Below are positions 1 to 10,025 of a stretch of DNA of 55,844 bases, one piece after another. The notes beneath the pieces were generated by a model. That model did no database searches and was not told the DNA's origin. It worked only from the letters and a program-made list of their open reading frames with translations. The translations under genes and the position numbers were made by a program. Numbering within the stretch: position 1 is the first letter of the stretch; the number at the start of each line of letters is the position of its first letter. The DNA lies in NCBI RefSeq assembly GCF_900101685.1, contig NZ_FMZZ01000011.1, positions 1 through 55,844 on the forward strand. The letters are read 5' to 3'. The stretch comes from Actinokineospora iranica. GTDB lineage: Bacteria > Actinomycetota > Actinomycetes > Mycobacteriales > Pseudonocardiaceae.

Positions 1-560
1 TCGAAGCGGGTCACCGAGAACTCGGTCTCGACCATGCCCGGCAGCACCTCGGTGAACCGCACGGGCTCGCCCAAGTGCTCGCCGCGCAGGGTCTTGTGCA
101 GCGCTGACTGCGCGTGTTTGGCCGCGGTGTAGCCGGAGCCGCCGTCGTAGATCTCGTACGCCGCGATCGAGGTGACCGTCACCACATGGCCGTTTCCGGA
201 CGCCGCGAGCTTGGGCAGCAGCGCCTTGGTCACCCGCAGGGTGCCCAGCACGTTCGCCTCCCACATCCACCGCCAGCGCTCCTCGTCGGCGTCGGCGACC
301 CGGTCGAGGCCCTTCGCGCCACCGGCGTTGTTCACCAGAACGTGGCACGCTGGGATCTGGGCGGTGAACGCCTCGACCGAGGCGGGGTCGGTGACGTCGA
401 GTTCGAGCGCGACGCCGCCGATCGGGGCCGCGACCTCGCGCAGGCGGTCGACCCGCCGGGCGCCCAACACGACGTCGAAACCCGCTGCCGCCAGGTGGCG
501 GGCGGTCGCCGCGCCGATGCCCGCGCTCGCGCCGGTCACTACTGCAATGGGGTTGTTCAC
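1..560 (-). CDS. SDR family oxidoreductase (3' end cut by window)
   Basis: Reading the minus strand from a GTG at 560 gives VNNPIAVVTGASAGIGAAT, the TGxxxGIG nucleotide-binding motif of classical short-chain dehydrogenases near residue 9. NNAG follows in the middle, and a catalytic YTAAK preceded by the serine of VTSIAAY. The frame is open to base 1, so the C-terminus lies outside the window. The family performs NAD(P)-dependent oxidation or reduction of small alcohols and ketones, and the substrate cannot be read from sequence. It is divergent from the L,D-transpeptidase gene across about 150 bp. Confidence 0.9.
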   Translation of the reverse strand, partial: MNNPIAVVTGASAGIGAATARHLAAAGFDVVLGARRVDRLREVAAPIGGVALELDVTDPASVEAFTAQIPACHVLVNNAGGAKGLDRVADADEERWRWMWEANVLGTLRVTKALLPKLAASGNGHVVTVTSIAAYEIYDGGSGYTAAKHAQSALHKTLRGEHLGEPVRFTEVLPGMVETEFSVTRF

Positions 561-707
561 GGGTCCGATCCTCCCCGCGCCGGTAACCGAGCGGCCAGCG
601 CGGGGTTATGAGCACTGTCACACCCTGTGTGGGAGCACCCCACCGTCGCTCGGGCGTCTTCATCTGATGGGGTGAGACTCGACTGTGTTCGATTTCGGAG
701 GTGCGTG

Positions 708-1895
708 GTGAGGCGACCGGCTACGACGACCAGGACCACCGGCCTGATCGGGGCCCTGTTCCTGGTTCTCGCGCTGCTCGCCGCGTGCACATCGGAGCAA
801 CCCGGGGCGTCCGGCGGCGGCGGTGACACCCAGCGGCAGGAGGCCCCGCCCAAGGCGAAGCTGACCGCGACCCCGGCCGCGAACGCCGTCGACGTGCCGC
901 CGACCGAGCCGGTGACGATCACCGTGGCCGAGGGCACGCTCGACACGGTCGAATTGGTCAACGCCGAGGGCAAGGGCATCAAGGGCGAGGTGTCCGCGGA
1001 CAAGCTGACCTGGACGTCCGCGGAGGTCCTCGGCTACGGCAAGCAGTACACCTACACCGCATCGGCCACCGGCTCCGATGGCAAGAAGGCCGAGCTCAAG
1101 GGCGCGTTCACCACCCTCAAGCCCGCGAAGACCCCGCGCGCGACGATCAACCCGGCGGACAACGCCGAGGTCGGCGTCGCCATGCCGATCAGCGTGAAGT
1201 TCCCCGAGGGCAAGGTCGCCGACAAGGCGGCGGTGGAGAAGGCGCTGACCGTGCGGACGTCCACGCCGGTCGAGGGCTCGTGGGCCTGGCTCAACGACCA
1301 GCAGGTGGACTGGCGGCCGAAGGAGTACTGGCCCGCCGGGACGAAGGTGACCGTCACCGCGAAGCTCTACGGCCTGGCCTACGGCGGCGGCGCGTACGGC
1401 AAGGCCGACCTGAGCACGAAGTTCACCATCGGCCGCAACCAGGTCGTGAAGATCCACACGCCGGACCACCGGATGGACGTCTACCGCGACGGCAAGCTGT
1501 TCGCCAGCTACCCGGCCAGCAACGGCAAGGACGACGACCCGAACCTGAACACGCCCAACGGCACGATGATCGTCATGCAGAAGGACCCGATCGGCGACTT
1601 CTCCAACCCGCGCTACGGCTACACCAACGTCAAGAAGAAGTGGGCCGTGCGGTTCTCCAACCACGGCGAGTTCATCCACGAGAACGAGGAGAACCGGGCC
1701 AACATCGGCAAGGTCAACTCCTCGCACGGCTGCGTGAACCTGTTCGAGGCCGACGCGAAGGCCTACTTCGACAGCGCGCTGATCGGCGACCCCGTCGAGG
1801 TCAGCGGCTCGAAGGCGAACATGCCCACCACCTCGGACGTGTTCGACTGGCTGATCCCGTGGGGCCAGTGGCAGTCCATGTCGGCGCTGCGGTGA
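708..1895 (+). CDS. L,D-transpeptidase lipoprotein (YkuD domain)
   Basis: A 395-residue exported protein. The N-terminus has a basic stretch, a hydrophobic core and a lipobox LLAAC with Cys27, so it is probably a lipoprotein. Two Ig-like segments follow (about residues 45-240), then a YkuD catalytic domain ending in SSHGCVNL with His340 and Cys342 as active-site residues. This is the layout of mycobacterial LdtA/LdtB-type enzymes, which make 3-3 cross-links in peptidoglycan. The start is set by GGAGG at 697-701, six bases before GTG 708; GTG 705 is possible. Its TGA overlaps the GTG of the next gene. Confidence 0.92.
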   Translation: MRRPATTTRTTGLIGALFLVLALLAACTSEQPGASGGGGDTQRQEAPPKAKLTATPAANAVDVPPTEPVTITVAEGTLDTVELVNAEGKGIKGEVSADKLTWTSAEVLGYGKQYTYTASATGSDGKKAELKGAFTTLKPAKTPRATINPADNAEVGVAMPISVKFPEGKVADKAAVEKALTVRTSTPVEGSWAWLNDQQVDWRPKEYWPAGTKVTVTAKLYGLAYGGGAYGKADLSTKFTIGRNQVVKIHTPDHRMDVYRDGKLFASYPASNGKDDDPNLNTPNGTMIVMQKDPIGDFSNPRYGYTNVKKKWAVRFSNHGEFIHENEENRANIGKVNSSHGCVNLFEADAKAYFDSALIGDPVEVSGSKANMPTTSDVFDWLIPWGQWQSMSALR

Positions 1896-2713
1896 TCGCA
1901 GGCGTCGTCGGCGCTGGCGGCGCGGCCCTGGCCGTGCGGGTCGCGGGCGACCCGGCGAGGCCGCCGATCGTGTTCGTGCACGGCTGGGCCCAGTCCGGCG
2001 CGGTCTGGGCAAACCAGTTCGCCGACCCCGACCTGCTTCGTGAGCACTACCTGCTCGCGGTAGACCTACGCGGCCACGGTAGTTCCGACATACCGGACGA
2101 CGGTTACGACAACCCGGCGGTGTGGGCGGAAGACCTGGCCGCTGTCCTGCGGCTGGCAGGCTCGCCCGCGACGGTCGTCGGCTGGTCTTACGGCGGCCTG
2201 GTAATCACCGACTACGTGCGGGAACGCGGCTGCGCGGAACTCGCGGGCATCGTTCTGGTCGGCGCGCTTACCGAGATCGGTAAGAACCGCCCAGGCGGCG
2301 CTATCGGCTCGCTCATGCGTGACGCCATCCCGGGCGCGCTTTCCGAAGACCCGGCTCTGGCGCTGCCGACTGTCGCGACTCTCACAGCCGGGATGACGGC
2401 CGAGCCCGCGTCCGGCGGGGAGACTCAGCGGCGGATCGGCGCGACGCTGAGCGTGCCGCCGCGGGTCCGAAAAGCGCTGTTCAAGCGGGACACCGGCAGC
2501 GCGGACGTGCTGTCGGGCATCACCGTGCCCACGCTGGTCGCGCACGGGACCGAGGACCGGGTGGTCGACCCGGCCGCCGCGGCGTACGCGCTCGGGAAGA
2601 TTCCCGGTGCGACGGCGCGTTGGTTCCCAGGGGTGGGGCATCTGCCTTTCGCCGAACGCGTCGACGAGTTCAACCGCACCCTCCGCGAAGCGGCGGTGGG
2701 CCGGAAGGGGTGA
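1892..2713 (+). CDS. alpha/beta hydrolase
   Basis: A 273-residue alpha/beta-hydrolase-fold protein. HGWAQSG forms the oxyanion region. GWSYGG is the nucleophile elbow with Ser99, the acid is Asp222 in GTEDRVV, and the base is His250 in GVGHLPF, so the triad is complete. The GTG at 1892 overlaps the stop of the L,D-transpeptidase (GTGA), which suggests translational coupling. The N-terminus is slightly hydrophobic, with no clear signal peptide. Resemblance is to the general peroxidase/esterase-like group, and the substrate is unknown. Confidence 0.88.
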   Translation: MIAGVVGAGGAALAVRVAGDPARPPIVFVHGWAQSGAVWANQFADPDLLREHYLLAVDLRGHGSSDIPDDGYDNPAVWAEDLAAVLRLAGSPATVVGWSYGGLVITDYVRERGCAELAGIVLVGALTEIGKNRPGGAIGSLMRDAIPGALSEDPALALPTVATLTAGMTAEPASGGETQRRIGATLSVPPRVRKALFKRDTGSADVLSGITVPTLVAHGTEDRVVDPAAAAYALGKIPGATARWFPGVGHLPFAERVDEFNRTLREAAVGRKG

Positions 2714-2715
2714 AC

Positions 2716-4011
2716 GTGGTTACTCCCACGCAGCTACGCAGGCCACGTCGGGTAGCCGTCCTCTCGGTCCACACGTCCCCGCTGGAGCAACCCGGCACCG
2801 GCGACGCGGGCGGGATGAACGTCTACATCACCGAGACGACCACCCGGATGGCGCGGCGCGGCATCGCCGTGGAGGTCTTCACCAGGGCGACGTCGTCCGA
2901 CCTGCCCCCGGTCGCCGAGCTGGCCCCCGGCGTGCTGGTCCGGCACGTCACCGCTGGCCCGTTCGAGGGCTTGGAGCGCGCTGAGCTGCCCGGTCAGCTC
3001 TGCGCGTTCACCGCCGGTGTGTTGCGCGCCGAGGCCAGGCACGACCCCGGCCACTACGACCTCGTCCACTCGCACTACTGGCTCTCCGGCCAGGTCGGCT
3101 GGCTGGCCAGGGAGCGCTGGGGGGTGCCGCTGGTGCACACCGCGCACACCCTGGCCAAGGTCAAGAACGCCGCGCTCGCCGATGGCGACACCCCCGAGCC
3201 GCGCGTCCGGGTCATCGGCGAGCAGCAGGTCGTCGACGAGGCCGACCAGCTCATCGCCAACACCGACGTCGAGGCCGCCGAGCTGGTCGACCTCTACGGC
3301 GCCGACCCCGCCAAGGTCCGCGCCATCGCCCCCGGCGTCGACCTCGACCGCTTCCGCCCCGGCGACCGGCCTGCCGCCCGCGCCCGGCTCGGATTGCCCG
3401 AGGACGCGGTGGTGCTGGCCTTCGTCGGCCGCATCCAGCCGCTCAAGGCCCCGGACGTGCTGCTGCGCGCGACCGCCGAGCTGCTGGCCCGCGGGACCGT
3501 GCCGCGCGACCGGCTGGTCGTGCTGGTCGCGGGCGGCCCGTCCGGCACCGGCCTCGACCAGCCCGCCGCTTTGCAGGACCTGGCGGTGGCGCTGGGCATC
3601 ACCGACGTCGTGCGGTTCCTGCCGCCGCAGTCCGGCGACGCTCTCGCCACGGTCTACCGGGCCGCCGACGTGGTCGCCGTGCCCAGCCACAACGAGAGCT
3701 TCGGCCTGGTCGCCCTGGAGGCGCAGGCGTGCGGCACGCCGGTGGTGGCCGCCGCCGTCGGCGGGCTCCCGGTCGCCGTCGCCGACCGGGTCTCCGGGCT
3801 GCTGGTCGACGGCCACGCCATCCGCGACTGGGCCGACACGCTCGGCCGACTCGCCACCAGCGCCCGCCTGCGCGCCGAATTGGCCGCTGGCGCGGTGCGC
3901 CACGCGGGCGAGTTCTCCTGGGACCGCACGACCGACGCGCTCATCGCGGGCTACGTGGAGGCGGGCCACATGCTGCGCTACTCGCTGCTGCGTGCTGAAG
4001 TTGCCTCGTGA
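2716..4011 (+). CDS. mshA: D-inositol-3-phosphate glycosyltransferase MshA
   Basis: A GT4-family glycosyltransferase of about 431 residues. The N-terminal [13 protein letters not shown] is the donor/acceptor loop typical of MshA, and the C-terminal half has [18 protein letters not shown], the E-x7-E motif of GT4 enzymes. MshA transfers GlcNAc from UDP-GlcNAc to 1L-myo-inositol 1-phosphate, the first committed step of mycothiol synthesis. GGAAGGGG at 2703-2710 favours GTG 2716; the overlapping GTG 2710 is the alternative. The neighbouring YbjN-like gene and senX3-regX3 match the mycobacterial mshA locus. Confidence 0.95.
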   Translation: MVTPTQLRRPRRVAVLSVHTSPLEQPGTGDAGGMNVYITETTTRMARRGIAVEVFTRATSSDLPPVAELAPGVLVRHVTAGPFEGLERAELPGQLCAFTAGVLRAEARHDPGHYDLVHSHYWLSGQVGWLARERWGVPLVHTAHTLAKVKNAALADGDTPEPRVRVIGEQQVVDEADQLIANTDVEAAELVDLYGADPAKVRAIAPGVDLDRFRPGDRPAARARLGLPEDAVVLAFVGRIQPLKAPDVLLRATAELLARGTVPRDRLVVLVAGGPSGTGLDQPAALQDLAVALGITDVVRFLPPQSGDALATVYRAADVVAVPSHNESFGLVALEAQACGTPVVAAAVGGLPVAVADRVSGLLVDGHAIRDWADTLGRLATSARLRAELAAGAVRHAGEFSWDRTTDALIAGYVEAGHMLRYSLLRAEVAS

Positions 4012-4535
4012 GTTCACTGGAATCACTCGATCAGGTCATCATGGCGACGCTCGACGAGCGGGAGCTGGCGTACGAGCATCCGCAGACCGGCCGCTTCCAT
4101 GTCACGCTGCCCGGCACGAAGAAGCAGCAGACCAACTGCTGGCTGATCGTCGGCAACCACGCGCTGGTCATCGAGGCGTTCGTCTGCCGCAAGCCGGACG
4201 AGGCGCACGAGGATGTCTACCGCTTCCTGCTTCGCCGCAACGCGCGCCTCTACGGCGTGCACTACACGGTCGACAGGCTGGGCGACATCTACCTCGTCGG
4301 CCGCGTCGGGCACGGTTCGGTGACCCCCGACGAGCTGGACCGGCTGCTCGGGCAGGTCCTCGAAGCGGCGGACGGCGACTTCAACACCCTGCTGGAGATC
4401 GGCTTCGCCACCGCGATCCGCCGCGAGTGGGACTGGCGCACCTCCCGCGGCGAGCCGCTGGCAAACCTCAAGGCGTTCGAGCACCTGCTCCAGCCCGCCC
4501 AGCGCAGCGGGCGCTTGGACGAGTCCGACTCGTGA
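4008..4535 (+). CDS. YbjN domain-containing protein
   Basis: A 175-residue soluble protein that follows mshA with a GTGA overlap. Residues about 35-160 ([20 protein letters not shown], then a segment on early, mid and late helices) resemble the YbjN / type III secretion chaperone-like fold common in actinobacteria. No catalytic motif is visible. From memory, an orthologue sits beside mshA in mycobacteria (Rv0487). Function is unknown. The overlap suggests co-translation with mshA, but a mycothiol role is only inference. Confidence 0.8.
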   Translation: MSSLESLDQVIMATLDERELAYEHPQTGRFHVTLPGTKKQQTNCWLIVGNHALVIEAFVCRKPDEAHEDVYRFLLRRNARLYGVHYTVDRLGDIYLVGRVGHGSVTPDELDRLLGQVLEAADGDFNTLLEIGFATAIRREWDWRTSRGEPLANLKAFEHLLQPAQRSGRLDESDS

Positions 4536-4607
4536 CCCGCGCCCCGCAACGCGCCGCCCGTGCTTTCCCGTCTGAGGGGGAGACAAGGGCGAGCGTTGGA
4601 GGGGACT

Positions 4608-5519
4608 ATGCGAGGTCGGTTAGCGGGGTTGGCGCTGGTGTTGGCCGCGGTGGGCGGCGGGGCGGCGTGCACCGCGGAGATGTCGTCCACCTCGGGGGCG
4701 GCGCCCGAGCGGGCGGCGGTGGCCCCGCAGGCCCCCGCGGCGGGCGCGGGCGCCGGTGATTCCGCCGGTCGCGAGAGTCGCGGCGAGCCCGCGCGGCAGG
4801 ACCAGCAGGTCAGCCAGCCCGGCGTGGACCGCAAGCTGGTGCGCTCGGCCACCCTGGAGATCGCCGCGCCGCGGGTGGCCGAGGCCGCGGACACCGCCCG
4901 CGGCGAGGCCATCGCCGTCGGCGGTTACGCGGGCCAAGAGCAGATCGGCGAGCACAGCGCGACGCTGACCCTGCACGTGCCCTCGGACAAGCTCGACGCC
5001 GTGCTCCAGCGGCTGACCGACGGCTCGGTAGGCCAGGTGCGGTCCCGCAACCAGACCGCGGAAGACGTCACCGAGCAGCTCATCGACGTGGAGAGCCGGA
5101 TCGAGACCCAGCGGGCCAGTCTCAACCGGGTCCGGGCGCTGCTGGACCGCGCGACCGACATCTCCGAGATCGTGCGGCTGGAAAGCGAGGTGACCCGCCG
5201 CGAGGCCGACCTCGACTCGCTGCTCAAGCGGCGCGAGGGGCTGGCGGGCAGCGTGGCGATGTCCACGGTGACACTGCGGATCGCGAAGGCGGGCAGCCCC
5301 GCCGCGCCGGTCACCGAGGACGAGGACGACTTCCTCGACGCGCTGGCCGCGGGCTGGGGCGCGTTCCTGGACGCGGGGAACCTGGTGCTGCGGGTCGTCG
5401 GCGCGGCGCTGCCCTTCGCGGTGGCCCTCGGCGTGCCCGCGTACGTCGTCTGGCGGATCAGGCGCCGCAGGCCCGCCGCGGCCCCGCCTGCGCCTGCGAC
5501 GGCGCCGGAAGCGGGGTGA
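4608..5519 (+). CDS. DUF4349 domain lipoprotein
   Basis: A 303-residue protein starting at ATG 4608 with GGAGGGG at 4598-4604. The signal peptide ends in a lipobox-like GGGAAC. A low-complexity Ala/Pro/Gly linker follows. The DUF4349 region starts at about RKLVRSATLEIAAPRVAEA, contains an AEDVTEQLIDVESRIETQ helix and a coiled coil around residues 160-210, and ends in a C-terminal membrane helix with a basic tail (IRRRR). Such proteins are membrane-anchored and of unknown function. Confidence 0.85.
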   Translation: MRGRLAGLALVLAAVGGGAACTAEMSSTSGAAPERAAVAPQAPAAGAGAGDSAGRESRGEPARQDQQVSQPGVDRKLVRSATLEIAAPRVAEAADTARGEAIAVGGYAGQEQIGEHSATLTLHVPSDKLDAVLQRLTDGSVGQVRSRNQTAEDVTEQLIDVESRIETQRASLNRVRALLDRATDISEIVRLESEVTRREADLDSLLKRREGLAGSVAMSTVTLRIAKAGSPAAPVTEDEDDFLDALAAGWGAFLDAGNLVLRVVGAALPFAVALGVPAYVVWRIRRRRPAAAPPAPATAPEAG

Positions 5520-5523
5520 GAGT

Positions 5524-5573
5524 CGCGGGGCGGTTCGTGGCGAGGGGGGAGTCGCGAGTCGAACCGCCCCGCG
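5524..5573 (+). terminator. inverted repeat after the DUF4349 gene
   Basis: Arms 5524-5537 and 5560-5573 are perfectly complementary over 14 bases (CGCGGGGCGGTTCG and its complement) with a 22-base loop. No T-run follows, so termination would be of the GC-rich hairpin type often seen in actinomycetes, or the repeat could be regulatory. Confidence 0.55.
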
Positions 5574-6020
5574 GCTGCCCGCTTGGGTCCACCAGGCGGG
5601 GGGCACCTGGGACCCGGCGGGTGTGCGGCTCGGCAGGGGAGTCGAGCCGCGCGGGACGCCCCCCGGACCAGGGAGTGCGTGGGAGCTGATCCGGTGAGGC
5701 TTAGGCCAACTTGTCAGAAGCTGGACGGGCGCACAAGGCCACAGTGTGACCCATTCGTGGATGTCGCCGTCCGTAGGTAACTTTCCGGTGACGAGAATCG
5801 GTGATTCGACAACTATGTGTCATTACTCACCGGTTTCCTGCCTCGAACATCCCCCAAATGGGTTACATCCACTAGTGTAGTTGACCGATCTGCGGCTATC
5901 CGGCCGAACTTCGGCGGCTGAACGGCCCAAGTCGGCTGTCCGCGCCCCCGTCCGGTGGTTGTCAAGGGCCCGCCGACGCGGTTTTCGCGGCCCCGTTCCC
6001 CCGTCTGGCAGGCTTCCGCC
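5574..6020. promoter_or_regulatory. long non-coding leader upstream of gpmA
   Basis: About 450 bases with no convincing gene. Bases around 5760-5890 are richer in A/T than their surroundings and include TTACATCCACTAGTGTAGTT at about 5861, a plausible promoter region for gpmA. The inverted pair CGGTGA / TCACCG around 5799-5833 may be an operator. The start of gpmA lacks a strong Shine-Dalgarno sequence. Nothing else could be recognised. Confidence 0.35.
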
Positions 6021-6767
6021 ATGGCCATCGGAACCTTGGTGCTGCTCCGCCACGGCGAGAGCGTCTGGAACGCACAGAACCTGTTCACCGGCTGGGTCGA
6101 CGTCGCCCTCTCCGACAAGGGTGTGGCCGAGGCGATCCGCGGGGGCGTGCTGATGCGCGAAGCCGGTCTCCTCCCGGACATCGTGCACACCTCCCTGCAG
6201 CGGCGCGCGATCACCACAGCCAACCTCGCCCTGGACTCGGCGGACCGCCACTGGATCCCGGTCAAGCGCGACTGGCGCCTCAACGAGCGCCACTACGGCG
6301 CCCTCCAGGGCAAGAACAAGAAGGAGACCCTGGCCCAGTACGGCGAAGAGCAGTTCATGCTCTGGCGCCGCTCCTACGACACGCCGCCCCCGCCCATCGA
6401 CAAGGGCAGCGAGTTCAGCCAGGACACCGACCCCCGCTACGCCCACCTAGGCGACGCCGCCCCGCTGACCGAGTGCCTGAAGGACGTGGTGGTCCGCCTG
6501 GTCCCCTACTGGGAGACCGAGATCGTCCCCGACCTCCAGGCTGGCAAGACGGTCCTGGTCGCCGCCCACGGCAACTCCCTCCGAGCCCTGGTCAAACACC
6601 TCGAGGGCATCTCCGACGAGGCCATCGCGGGCCTGAACATCCCCACCGGCATCCCCCTGCGCTACGACCTGGACGACTCCCTCAAGCCCCTCACCCTGGG
6701 CGGTCAGTACCTCGACCCAGCGGCAGCGGCGGCGGCCATCAGCGCGGTCGCCAACCAGGGCCGCTGA
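6021..6767 (+). CDS. gpmA: 2,3-bisphosphoglycerate-dependent phosphoglycerate mutase
   Basis: A 248-residue histidine phosphatase-fold enzyme. LLRHGES carries the phospho-acceptor His11, [15 protein letters not shown] is the substrate loop typical of Gpm[10 protein letters not shown] is conserved, and [16 protein letters not shown] holds the second catalytic histidine. It interconverts 3- and 2-phosphoglycerate in glycolysis. It sits directly before senX3-regX3, as in mycobacteria, but a very strong hairpin separates them. Confidence 0.96.
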   Translation: MAIGTLVLLRHGESVWNAQNLFTGWVDVALSDKGVAEAIRGGVLMREAGLLPDIVHTSLQRRAITTANLALDSADRHWIPVKRDWRLNERHYGALQGKNKKETLAQYGEEQFMLWRRSYDTPPPPIDKGSEFSQDTDPRYAHLGDAAPLTECLKDVVVRLVPYWETEIVPDLQAGKTVLVAAHGNSLRALVKHLEGISDEAIAGLNIPTGIPLRYDLDDSLKPLTLGGQYLDPAAAAAAISAVANQGR

Positions 6768-6796
6768 CAACCACGCCACACCAAGCCGCACCCACG

Positions 6797-6846
6797 CCAA
6801 GCGACACCACGCCGCACACCCCCGGCGTGGTGTCGCTTGGTTTGTC
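6797..6846 (+). terminator. strong intrinsic-type terminator after gpmA
   Basis: A perfect 17-bp stem, arms 6797-6813 and 6824-6840 (CCAAGCGACACCACGCC and its complement), with a 10-base loop and a short T-rich tail TTTGT. It should separate gpmA transcription from senX3-regX3. Confidence 0.85.
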
Positions 6847-7038
6847 GACTCACCAGCGCGCAACCAGCTCACGCCCCATCGAGCGCGCGTCTGACGTGAT
6901 CTACCCGGCGGTAGGACACGGACGGGTGAACACGGGCTGGCCGCCGCGCGAACAAGGCGGCCTATTGGTGTCGGCACGGTCACCAATGCGGTTTCGAGGC
7001 TGGTCAAAACGACCATCGGCCTGTTTACGATCCCACCT

Positions 7039-8259
7039 GTGGCCGCCCCGGTCTGTTTCGCGCTGTCGCTCGGCACCCTGCTGATCGGCCTGTATGTCGG
7101 TTTCCTCTCCGGACGGTCCAGGAGCGGCGGAACCGGCCGCAGGCCGCCCGGCCCCACCGTCGCCGAGCTGGTCCAACGTCTCGTCCACTCCTCGCACACC
7201 GGAGTGGTCGTGCTCAACCGCTTCGGCGATGTGGTGATCCACAACCCGCGCGCCGAGACTCTCGGCCTGGTGCGCGACCACCGTGTCGACGACCGTGCCC
7301 GCAAGGCCGCCGAGGTCGTGCTGGAGACCGGCGAGCCGATCGAGATCGACCTTTCGCCGCTGGAGTCGCGCGGCGGGCGGTCCCCGGAGGCGGTGCTGGG
7401 CGAGGTCCGGCCGCTGGGTGAGGGTTTCACCGTGGTCGACGCCGACGACCAGTCCGACGCGGTTCGCCTCGAAGCCACCCGGCGCGACTTCGTGGCCAAT
7501 GTCAGCCACGAGCTCAAGACGCCGGTGGGCGCGATGGCGCTGCTGGCCGAGGCCGTTCTCGACGCGGCGGACGACCCGGTCGAGGTGCGCCGGTTCACCA
7601 CCAAGATCCTGCATGAGGGCAACCGGCTGGGGACCCTGGTCACCGAGCTGATCGCGCTGTCGCGCCTGCAGGGGGCCGAGCGGCTTCCGGAGATGAACAC
7701 CGTCAACGTCGACGCCGTGGTGCGCGAGGCGATGGGCCGGGCCCGGCTGGTCATGGAGTCCACCGGCATCGAGGTGACCACAGACGAGGACAGCGACCTG
7801 TTCGTCGAGGGGGACCGGACGCTGCTGGTCACGGCCCTGTCGAACCTGCTGGAGAACGCCCTGGCGTACTCGTCGCCGGGCAGCCCGGTGTCGGTGAGCC
7901 GCAAGCTCGTGGACGGGTTCGTCGAGATCGCGGTGACCGACCGCGGCATCGGGATCGCCGAGGAGGAGCAGCAGCGGGTGTTCGAGCGGTTCTACCGCGT
8001 CGACAAGGCCCGCTCCCGCGCCACCGGCGGCACCGGCCTCGGCCTGGCCATCGTCAAGCACGTCGCGGCCAACCACGGCGGCCAGGTGAAGCTGTGGAGC
8101 AAGCCCGGCCTCGGCTCGACCTTCACGCTGCGCATCCCCGCGCACGTCGACGCGGTCGCCGACCCCCAGAACAGCGTGGAGCTCAGCAGGGTGGGCGGCC
8201 GCGTGAGTGCTCCGTCGAAAGCCGACGGCGCCGGTACCGATCACGGAGGAATGGCATGA
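7039..8259 (+). CDS. senX3: sensor histidine kinase SenX3
   Basis: A 406-residue kinase. It has an N-terminal membrane helix (about residues 3-23), a PAS-like segment (HTGVVVLNRFGDVVIHN), the H-box VANVSHELKTPVGAMALLAE with His157, then N, G1 (DRGIGIAEEEQ) and G2 (GGTGLGLAIVKHV) boxes of the ATPase domain. Sequence and position match SenX3, which phosphorylates RegX3 in response to phosphate limitation. The GTG at 7039 has no good Shine-Dalgarno sequence and may be near-leaderless. It overlaps regX3 by ATGA. Confidence 0.94.
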   Translation: MAAPVCFALSLGTLLIGLYVGFLSGRSRSGGTGRRPPGPTVAELVQRLVHSSHTGVVVLNRFGDVVIHNPRAETLGLVRDHRVDDRARKAAEVVLETGEPIEIDLSPLESRGGRSPEAVLGEVRPLGEGFTVVDADDQSDAVRLEATRRDFVANVSHELKTPVGAMALLAEAVLDAADDPVEVRRFTTKILHEGNRLGTLVTELIALSRLQGAERLPEMNTVNVDAVVREAMGRARLVMESTGIEVTTDEDSDLFVEGDRTLLVTALSNLLENALAYSSPGSPVSVSRKLVDGFVEIAVTDRGIGIAEEEQQRVFERFYRVDKARSRATGGTGLGLAIVKHVAANHGGQVKLWSKPGLGSTFTLRIPAHVDAVADPQNSVELSRVGGRVSAPSKADGAGTDHGGMA

Positions 8260-8945
8260 CGAGAGTGCTGATCGTCGAGGACGAGGAGTCCTTCGCCGAC
8301 CCGCTTGCCTTCCTGCTGCGCAAGGAGGGCTTCACCGCCGCGGTGGCCGCGACCGGCCAGCAGGCGCTGGAGGAGTTCGACCGCAACGGCGCCGACATCG
8401 TGCTGCTCGACCTGATGCTGCCCGGCATGAGCGGCACCGACGTCTGCAAGGCCCTCCGCCAGCGCTCGGCCGTGCCGGTGATCATGGTGACCGCCCGCGA
8501 CAGCGAGATCGACAAGGTCGTCGGCCTCGAACTCGGCGCGGACGACTACGTGACCAAGCCCTACTCCGCGCGTGAGCTGATCGCCCGGGTGCGCGCGGTG
8601 CTGCGCCGCGGCGGCGAGGCTGGCGGCGACGGGGAGCTGCTGCCGCAGGTCCTGGCGGCGGGCCCGGTCCGGATGGACGTGGAACGGCACGTGGTGACCG
8701 TGGACGGCGTCGACATCCCGCTGCCGCTCAAGGAGTTCGACCTGCTGGAGTACCTGCTGCGCAACGTCGGCCGGGTGCTCACCCGCGGCCAGCTGATCGA
8801 CCGGGTGTGGGGCGCGGACTACGTGGGCGACACCAAGACCCTGGACGTGCACGTCAAGCGGCTGCGCTCGAAGATCGAGCCCGACCCGGCGTCGCCCCGG
8901 CACCTGGTCACCGTGCGTGGGCTGGGTTACAAGTTCGAGTCCTGA
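8256..8945 (+). CDS. regX3: two-component response regulator RegX3
   Basis: A 229-residue OmpR/PhoB-family regulator. The receiver domain starts TRVLIVEDEESFADPL with the acidic pocket, carries phospho-acceptor Asp52 in VLLDLMLPG and the conserved lysine in YVTKPYSARE. The C-terminal winged helix ends TLDVHVKRLRSKIE and TVRGLGYKFE. GGAGGA at 8245-8250 places the start at ATG 8256, which overlaps the senX3 stop. In relatives it controls phosphate-responsive genes such as pstS and phoA (established for the family). Confidence 0.95.
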   Translation: MTRVLIVEDEESFADPLAFLLRKEGFTAAVAATGQQALEEFDRNGADIVLLDLMLPGMSGTDVCKALRQRSAVPVIMVTARDSEIDKVVGLELGADDYVTKPYSARELIARVRAVLRRGGEAGGDGELLPQVLAAGPVRMDVERHVVTVDGVDIPLPLKEFDLLEYLLRNVGRVLTRGQLIDRVWGADYVGDTKTLDVHVKRLRSKIEPDPASPRHLVTVRGLGYKFES

Positions 8946-8969
8946 TCGAGTGCCTGTACCGTTCTGGCC

Positions 8970-9923
8970 GTGCGCCTCGGTGTGCTAGACGTCGGCTCCA
9001 ACACCGTCCACCTGCTTGTGGTGGACGCGCATCGTGGCGCGCACCCGACGCCCGCGTGCTCGGAGAAGACCGTTTTGCGGCTCGCCGAGCGGATCAGCCC
9101 GTCCGGGGAGCTGTCCAAGGCGGGCGCGGACGAGTTGGTGCGCACCGTGGCCGCGGCCAAGGCGTCCTCGACCCGGCTGGGCTGCGAAGACCTGATGGCC
9201 TTCGCGACCTCGGCGGTGCGGGAGGCGCGCAACTCGGCCGCGGTGCTGCGCCGGGTCGCGAAGGAGACCGGGGTCGACCTGCGGGTCTTATCCGGTGAGG
9301 ACGAGGCCCGCTACACCTTCCTCGCGGCCCGCCGCTGGTACGGCTGGTCGGCGGGGAACCTGCTGGTCCTCGACATCGGCGGCGGCTCGCTGGAGATCGC
9401 CGCAGGCATCGATGAGGACCCCGATTTCGCCTGGTCGCTCCCGTTGGGCGCGGGCAGGCTGACCCGCACCCGGTTCACCAGCGACCCGCCGAGCCGCGAC
9501 CAGATCGACAAGACCGTCGAGTGGCTGGCCGAGGAACTGGCCCCGGTGGCGAAGAAGATCGCGAAGTTCGGCGTGCCGGACCGGGTGGTCGCCACCTCCA
9601 AGACGTTCCGGAGCCTGGCCAGGCTGACCGGGGCCGCGCCGTCGTCGGCTGGCCCGAGGGTGCGCCGGGTCCTCACCGAGGACGGGCTGCGCCAGCTGAT
9701 CGCGTTCATCTCCCGGATGTCCGCGGCCGACCTGGCCGAACTGGAGGGCGTCAGCCCCAGCCGGGCGCACCAGCTGGTGGCGGGGGCGTTGGTGGCGCAG
9801 GCCACTATGCGAGCGTTGTCACTGCCGGAGTTGGAGATCGGGCCGTGGGCGCTGCGCGAGGGCGTCATCCTTAGGCGGCTGGACCAGACGAACGGTGAGG
9901 ACCACACTGTCTCCTCGGATTGA
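8970..9923 (+). CDS. ppx: Ppx/GppA family exopolyphosphatase
   Basis: A 317-residue actin-fold phosphatase. It opens VLDVGSNTVHLLVVD (phosphate 1 motif), with FATSAVREARNS, LSGEDEARYTFLAAR and LDIGGGSLEIA (phosphate 2 motif). It is shorter than E. coli Ppx and lacks the C-terminal HD-like extension, like actinobacterial Ppx1. It is expected to hydrolyse polyphosphate or pppGpp. It follows regX3 after 24 bases, so polyphosphate turnover may be co-expressed with phosphate sensing. Confidence 0.9.
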   Translation: MRLGVLDVGSNTVHLLVVDAHRGAHPTPACSEKTVLRLAERISPSGELSKAGADELVRTVAAAKASSTRLGCEDLMAFATSAVREARNSAAVLRRVAKETGVDLRVLSGEDEARYTFLAARRWYGWSAGNLLVLDIGGGSLEIAAGIDEDPDFAWSLPLGAGRLTRTRFTSDPPSRDQIDKTVEWLAEELAPVAKKIAKFGVPDRVVATSKTFRSLARLTGAAPSSAGPRVRRVLTEDGLRQLIAFISRMSAADLAELEGVSPSRAHQLVAGALVAQATMRALSLPELEIGPWALREGVILRRLDQTNGEDHTVSSD

Positions 9924-10025
9924 CGTCAGCGACGGTGGCGCCCGCACCCGAACGCCCACGCCGGTGCCGCCCGCGGCGGGTGCGGCAACTGGACGGATCG
10001 GCCTGCACGGGGCACGGTGGAGTGG

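Noticed and set aside
660..2012. 450-residue Arg/Gly/Val-rich minus-strand frame
   Set aside because: It is antisense to the L,D-transpeptidase, which has a signal peptide and HGCVN motif.
6447..7949. 500-residue open frame on the minus strand across senX3
   Set aside because: It lies antisense to senX3 and the 3' end of gpmA, and has a Ser/Arg/Thr-rich composition typical of shadow frames.
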